Of a stretch of 8,666 bases of DNA, positions 5,771-8,666 are shown one piece after another (within the stretch, counting starts at the first letter, position 1; every line of letters begins with the position of its first letter). Where the stretch lies: the NCBI GenBank assembly GCA_029240955.1, contig JARDZH010000050.1, forward strand, positions 1 to 8,666, read 5' to 3'. A model generated the notes under the pieces. That model did not search any database and had not been told where the DNA came from. It saw only the letters and a program-made list of their open reading frames with translations. Source of the DNA: Pseudomonas sp. (GTDB lineage Bacteria > Pseudomonadota > Gammaproteobacteria > Pseudomonadales > Pseudomonadaceae). The position numbers and the translations under genes are program-made.

Positions 5771-6685
5771 ATGCGTATCGTTCCCCAGTTGTTGGGCGCA
5801 GCAATCGCTGCCGCTCTGATTAGCACTCCAGTTATCGCTGACGAATTGACCGGCACACTGAAGAAAATCAAAGAGTCCGGCACCATCACCCTCGGCCATC
5901 GGGACGCTTCCATCCCGTTTTCGTACATCGCTGACGCTTCCGGCAAACCGGTCGGCTACTCCCATGACATCCAGCTCAAGATCGTCGAAGCGATCAAAAA
6001 GCAGCTGGACATGCCCGAACTGAACGTTCGCTACAACCTGGTCACTTCCCAGACCCGTATCCCGCTGGTTCAAAACGGCACCGTTGACGTGGAATGCGGT
6101 TCGACCACCAACAACGCCGAGCGCGGCCAGCAGGTCGATTTCTCGGTCGGCATCTTCGAAATCGGTACTCGCCTGCTCTCCAAGGCAAACTCGAGCTACA
6201 AGGATTTCGACGACCTGAAAGGCAAGAACGTCGTGACCACTGCAGGCACTACGTCCGAGCGCATCATCAAAGCGATGAACGCCGACAAGCAGATGGGCAT
6301 GAACGTGATCTCTGCGAAGGACCACGGCGAGTCGTTCCAGATGCTGGAGTCGGGCCGCGCTGTGGCCTTTATGATGGACGACGCCTTGCTGGCCGGCGAA
6401 ATGGCCAAGGCCAAGAAGCCTGATGACTGGGCTGTGACCGGCACCGCGCAATCCTACGAAATCTATGGCTGCATGGTTCGCAAGGGCGACGAAGCGTTCA
6501 AGAAAGCCGTCGACGACGCCATCGTTGCGACTTACAAGTCCGGCGAAATCAACACCATCTACAACAAGTGGTTCCAGTCGCCGATTCCACCAAAAGGCCT
6601 GAACCTGCAGTTCCCGATGAGCGACGAACTCAAGAAGCTGATCGCAGAACCGACCGACAAGCCGGCTCCCGACAAGAAGGCCTGA
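5771..6685 (+). CDS. gltI: Glutamate/aspartate ABC transporter, periplasmic substrate-binding protein
   Basis: A 304-residue family 3 solute-binding protein, called AatJ in P. putida, that captures L-glutamate and L-aspartate in the periplasm and delivers them to GltJK. Residues 1-23 form a signal peptide ending TPVIA, with cleavage expected before D24. The ligand residues known from the Shigella homologue are all present at a constant offset: R44 in GHRDAS, S93 and R96 in TSQTR, S111 in CGSTTNN, and H185 in AKDHGESF. The conserved ESGRAVAFMMDDALLAGEMAKAKKP-type stretch follows at 194-217. Two cysteines, C109 and C234, sit at positions conserved in E. coli GltI. The start at 5771 is fixed by GAGGA upstream. 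It is the first gene of the importer operon, behind a sigma-54/AauR-type promoter, and is separated from gltJ by 124 bases containing a stem-loop, which would allow higher expression than the permeases. Confidence 0.96.
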   Translation: MRIVPQLLGAAIAAALISTPVIADELTGTLKKIKESGTITLGHRDASIPFSYIADASGKPVGYSHDIQLKIVEAIKKQLDMPELNVRYNLVTSQTRIPLVQNGTVDVECGSTTNNAERGQQVDFSVGIFEIGTRLLSKANSSYKDFDDLKGKNVVTTAGTTSERIIKAMNADKQMGMNVISAKDHGESFQMLESGRAVAFMMDDALLAGEMAKAKKPDDWAVTGTAQSYEIYGCMVRKGDEAFKKAVDDAIVATYKSGEINTIYNKWFQSPIPPKGLNLQFPMSDELKKLIAEPTDKPAPDKKA

Positions 6686-6716
6686 GCTGACCGCAACATT
6701 GAGCTGAACTGATTGC

Positions 6717-6745
6717 ATCCCGGGCGAGCGCTGCTTGTCCGGGAT
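6717..6745 (+). other. stem-loop between gltI and gltJ
   Basis: ATCCCGG (6717-6723) and CCGGGAT (6739-6745) form a perfect 7-bp stem around a 15-base loop that can pair partly inside. No U-run follows, so full termination is unlikely. In binding-protein operons such intergenic structures commonly protect the upstream mRNA from 3' exonucleases or reduce read-through, giving excess binding protein. That role is inferred here. Confidence 0.5.
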
Positions 6746-6809
6746 CGGCTCATCACAGTCGCGTCCCGACCGTGCGCGCATTTCGACAGAACAAGAGGGG
6801 GAGACCCTG

Positions 6810-7556
6810 ATGAATTACAACTGGGACTGGGGCGTGTTCTTCAAGTCCACCGGCGTCGGCAGCGAAACCTATCTGGACTGGTTCATTTCCGGTCTGGGCT
6901 GGACCATCGCCATTGCCATCGTCGCCTGGATCATCGCATTGATACTGGGCTCGATCCTGGGCGTCATGCGCACCGTACCGAATCGTCTGGTAGCGGGTAT
7001 CGCCACGACCTACGTGGAAATCTTCCGTAATGTGCCACTGCTGGTGCAGCTGTTCATCTGGTACTTCCTGGTGCCCGATCTGCTGCCCGAAAACCTGCAG
7101 GAGTGGTACAAGCAAGACCTCAACCCAACGACCTCGGCTTTCCTGAGCGTCGTGGTCTGCCTGGGTCTGTTCACCGCCGCTCGTGTCTGCGAACAGGTGC
7201 GTACCGGTATTCAGGCGCTGCCCAAGGGTCAGGAATCGGCCGCTCGTGCAATGGGCTTCCGGCTCCCGCAGATCTACTGGAACGTGCTGCTGCCGCAGGC
7301 GTACCGGATCATCATTCCGCCGCTCACCTCAGAATTCCTGAACGTGTTCAAGAACTCCTCGGTGGCCTCGCTGATCGGCCTGATGGAGCTTCTGGCGCAA
7401 ACCAAACAGACCGCCGAGTTCTCGGCGAACCTGTTCGAAGCCTTCACCCTCGCCACGCTGATCTACTTCACCCTGAACATGAGCCTGATGCTGCTGATGC
7501 GCCTGGTCGAGAAGAAAGTCGCCGTGCCCGGCCTCATTTCCGTTGGGGGTAAATAA
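6810..7556 (+). CDS. gltJ: Glutamate/aspartate ABC transporter permease GltJ
   Basis: A 248-residue inner-membrane permease (AatQ in P. putida) that forms the translocation channel with GltK. Hydrophobic segments lie at about 26-52, 73-92, 108-126 and 210-231, with the amphipathic SSVASLIGLMELLA stretch at 183-196. The cytoplasmic EAA loop that docks the ATPase is clear at 142-162, ending in NVLLPQA. The N-terminal MNYNWDWGVFF is typical of GltJ and supports the ATG at 6810, which has GGGGGAG six bases upstream. An upstream in-frame ATG at 6735 would add a hydrophilic 25-residue tail without a ribosome binding site. Its stop codon overlaps the gltK start by one base (TAATG), which indicates translational coupling. 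Confidence 0.95.
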   Translation: MNYNWDWGVFFKSTGVGSETYLDWFISGLGWTIAIAIVAWIIALILGSILGVMRTVPNRLVAGIATTYVEIFRNVPLLVQLFIWYFLVPDLLPENLQEWYKQDLNPTTSAFLSVVVCLGLFTAARVCEQVRTGIQALPKGQESAARAMGFRLPQIYWNVLLPQAYRIIIPPLTSEFLNVFKNSSVASLIGLMELLAQTKQTAEFSANLFEAFTLATLIYFTLNMSLMLLMRLVEKKVAVPGLISVGGK

Positions 7557-8221
7557 TGGACTTCTCTGGAATCGTTCCGGCCATTCCCGGCCTCTGGAAC
7601 GGCATGGTCATGACCCTCAAGCTAATGGCGATGGGTGTCGTTGGCGGTCTGGTGCTCGGTACGCTGCTGGCGCTGATGCGTCTGTCGTCGAACAAGCTGC
7701 TGGCCAACATCGCCGGCGCGTACGTGAACTACTTCCGCTCGATCCCGCTGCTTCTGGTCATCACCTGGTTCTACCTGGCGGTGCCATTCGTGCTGCGCTG
7801 GATCACGGGTGAAGACACGCCGGTCGGCGCGTTCACGTCCTGCGTCGTGGCGTTCATGATGTTCGAAGCCGCGTACTTCTGCGAAATCGTACGTGCCGGT
7901 GTGCAGTCGATTTCCAAAGGCCAGATGGGCGCAGCCCAGGCGCTGGGCATGACGTACGGGCAGATGATGCGCCTGATCATCCTGCCGCAGGCGTTCCGCA
8001 AGATGACCCCGCTGTTGCTGCAGCAGAGCATCATCCTGTTCCAGGACACCTCACTGGTTTACACCGTCGGCCTGGTTGACTTCCTCAACGCTTCCCGCGC
8101 CAGTGGCGACATCATCGGTCGCGCCAACGAATTCCTGATCGTCGCCGGTCTGGTCTATTTCACGATCAGCTTTGCCGCCTCGCTGCTGGTGAAGCGTTTG
8201 CAAAAAAGGTTTGCCGTATGA
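7556..8221 (+). CDS. gltK: Glutamate/aspartate ABC transporter permease GltK
   Basis: A 221-residue second permease subunit (AatM in P. putida) of the acidic amino acid importer. It begins MDFSGIVPAIPGLWNGMVMTLKL, as expected for GltK, and shows hydrophobic segments at about 17-41, 56-81, 93-112 and 192-212. The ATPase-docking EAA loop is at 122-146 (GQMGAAQALG to IILPQA). It overlaps gltJ by one base and gltL by four bases (ATGA), so the three proteins are made by coupled translation in matched amounts. The family assignment is firm. Substrate is taken from the binding protein in the same operon. Confidence 0.95.
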   Translation: MDFSGIVPAIPGLWNGMVMTLKLMAMGVVGGLVLGTLLALMRLSSNKLLANIAGAYVNYFRSIPLLLVITWFYLAVPFVLRWITGEDTPVGAFTSCVVAFMMFEAAYFCEIVRAGVQSISKGQMGAAQALGMTYGQMMRLIILPQAFRKMTPLLLQQSIILFQDTSLVYTVGLVDFLNASRASGDIIGRANEFLIVAGLVYFTISFAASLLVKRLQKRFAV

Positions 8222-8666
8222 TTTCCATCAAAAACGTTAACAAGTGGTATGGGGACTTCCAGGTACTGACCGATTGCAGCACCGAGGTCAGCAAGGGCGA
8301 GGTGGTCGTGGTCTGTGGCCCGTCGGGCTCGGGCAAATCGACGCTGATCAAGTGTGTGAATGCGCTGGAGCCGTTCCAGAAAGGCGACATCGTGGTCGAC
8401 GGCACGTCGATTTCCGACCCCAAGACCAACCTGCCAAAACTGCGCTCGCGCGTCGGTATGGTGTTCCAGCATTTCGAGCTGTTCCCGCACCTGACCATCG
8501 TGGAAAACCTGACCATCGCGCAGATCAAGGTGCTGGGTCGCAACAAGGAAGAAGCCACCAAAAAAGGCCTGCAACTGCTGGAGCGGGTCGGACTCTCCGC
8601 TCACGCCAACAAGCATCCGGGCCAGCTGTCCGGCGGCCAGCAGCAGCGTGTGGCGATTGCCCGCGC
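8218..8666 (+). CDS. gltL: Glutamate/aspartate ABC transporter ATP-binding protein, 3' end cut by window edge
   Basis: ATPase subunit (AatP in P. putida) that drives uptake from the cytoplasmic face. The visible 149 residues contain Walker A GPSGSGKST (34-42, K40), the Q-loop in MVFQHFELFPHLT (Q84) and the ABC signature LSGGQ (137-141) followed by QQRVAIAR. The Walker B aspartate, D-loop and switch histidine should lie just beyond the right edge; full-length members are about 240-245 aa. The start at 8218 overlaps the gltK stop (ATGA) and aligns with the conserved MISIKNVNKWYG N-terminus of polar amino acid ATPases. In P. putida the aauR-aauS regulator genes are encoded near this operon, so they may lie to the right of this window. 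Confidence 0.96.
   Translation, partial: MISIKNVNKWYGDFQVLTDCSTEVSKGEVVVVCGPSGSGKSTLIKCVNALEPFQKGDIVVDGTSISDPKTNLPKLRSRVGMVFQHFELFPHLTIVENLTIAQIKVLGRNKEEATKKGLQLLERVGLSAHANKHPGQLSGGQQQRVAIAR

Noticed and set aside
6684..6707. GAGCTGA direct repeat after the gltI stop codon
   Set aside because: A seven-base repeat occurring twice is expected by chance and no function suggests itself.
5765..6781. 338-codon open frame on the minus strand opposite gltI
   Set aside because: It mirrors the gltI codon pattern, has no recognisable domain or membrane pattern and no supported ribosome binding site. GC-rich genes of this genus often leave such long antisense frames open.

Overview
The window reads as a GC-rich chromosomal segment of a Pseudomonas-type gammaproteobacterium, possibly of the P. 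syringae/fluorescens lineage. The evidence is the protein sequences (a GltI/AatJ-type binding protein, a classic DsdA), a textbook sigma-54 promoter with AauR-type TTCGG-N4-CCGAA boxes, and a possible Hfq/Crc A-rich motif near a start codon. It looks like ordinary coding DNA: no insertion sequence, tRNA, rRNA, CRISPR or phage remnant is visible.

Left part, all on the minus strand and read from 5204 down to 1: an MFS transporter of the anion:cation symporter type, a LysR-type regulator, an amidase-signature hydrolase with an intact Lys-Ser-Ser triad, and D-serine ammonia-lyase (dsdA, cut by the left edge). Gaps are short (7 to about 110 bases, depending on the lysR start), so this is probably one transcription unit or two. 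A reasonable but untested reading is a small catabolic cassette: the MFS protein imports an organic acid carrying an amide, the amidase cleaves it, and DsdA turns released D-serine into pyruvate and ammonia, under control of the LysR protein. The amidase substrate cannot be read from sequence.

Middle part, 5205-5770: a 566-base divergent intergenic region without a convincing gene but rich in signals. From left to right it holds a perfect 10-bp inverted repeat, an NtrC-like GCAC-N7-GTGC site with a weaker neighbour, two AauR-type boxes 31 bp apart, a weak IHF-like site, a sigma-54 -24/-12 promoter, and a leader with a long stem-loop, an A-rich Hfq/Crc-type motif and a good ribosome binding site for gltI.

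Right part, plus strand, 5771-8666: the acidic amino acid ABC importer gltI-gltJ-gltK-gltL (aatJ-aatQ-aatM-aatP in P. putida), comprising the periplasmic glutamate/aspartate binding protein, two inner-membrane permeases and the ATPase (cut by the right edge). The last three genes overlap by 1 and 4 bases. gltI is separated from gltJ by 124 bases holding a stem-loop, as is common where a binding protein must be made in excess. The transporter is established biology. The less explained parts are the regulatory layout of the divergent region and the MFS-LysR-amidase-dsdA association.
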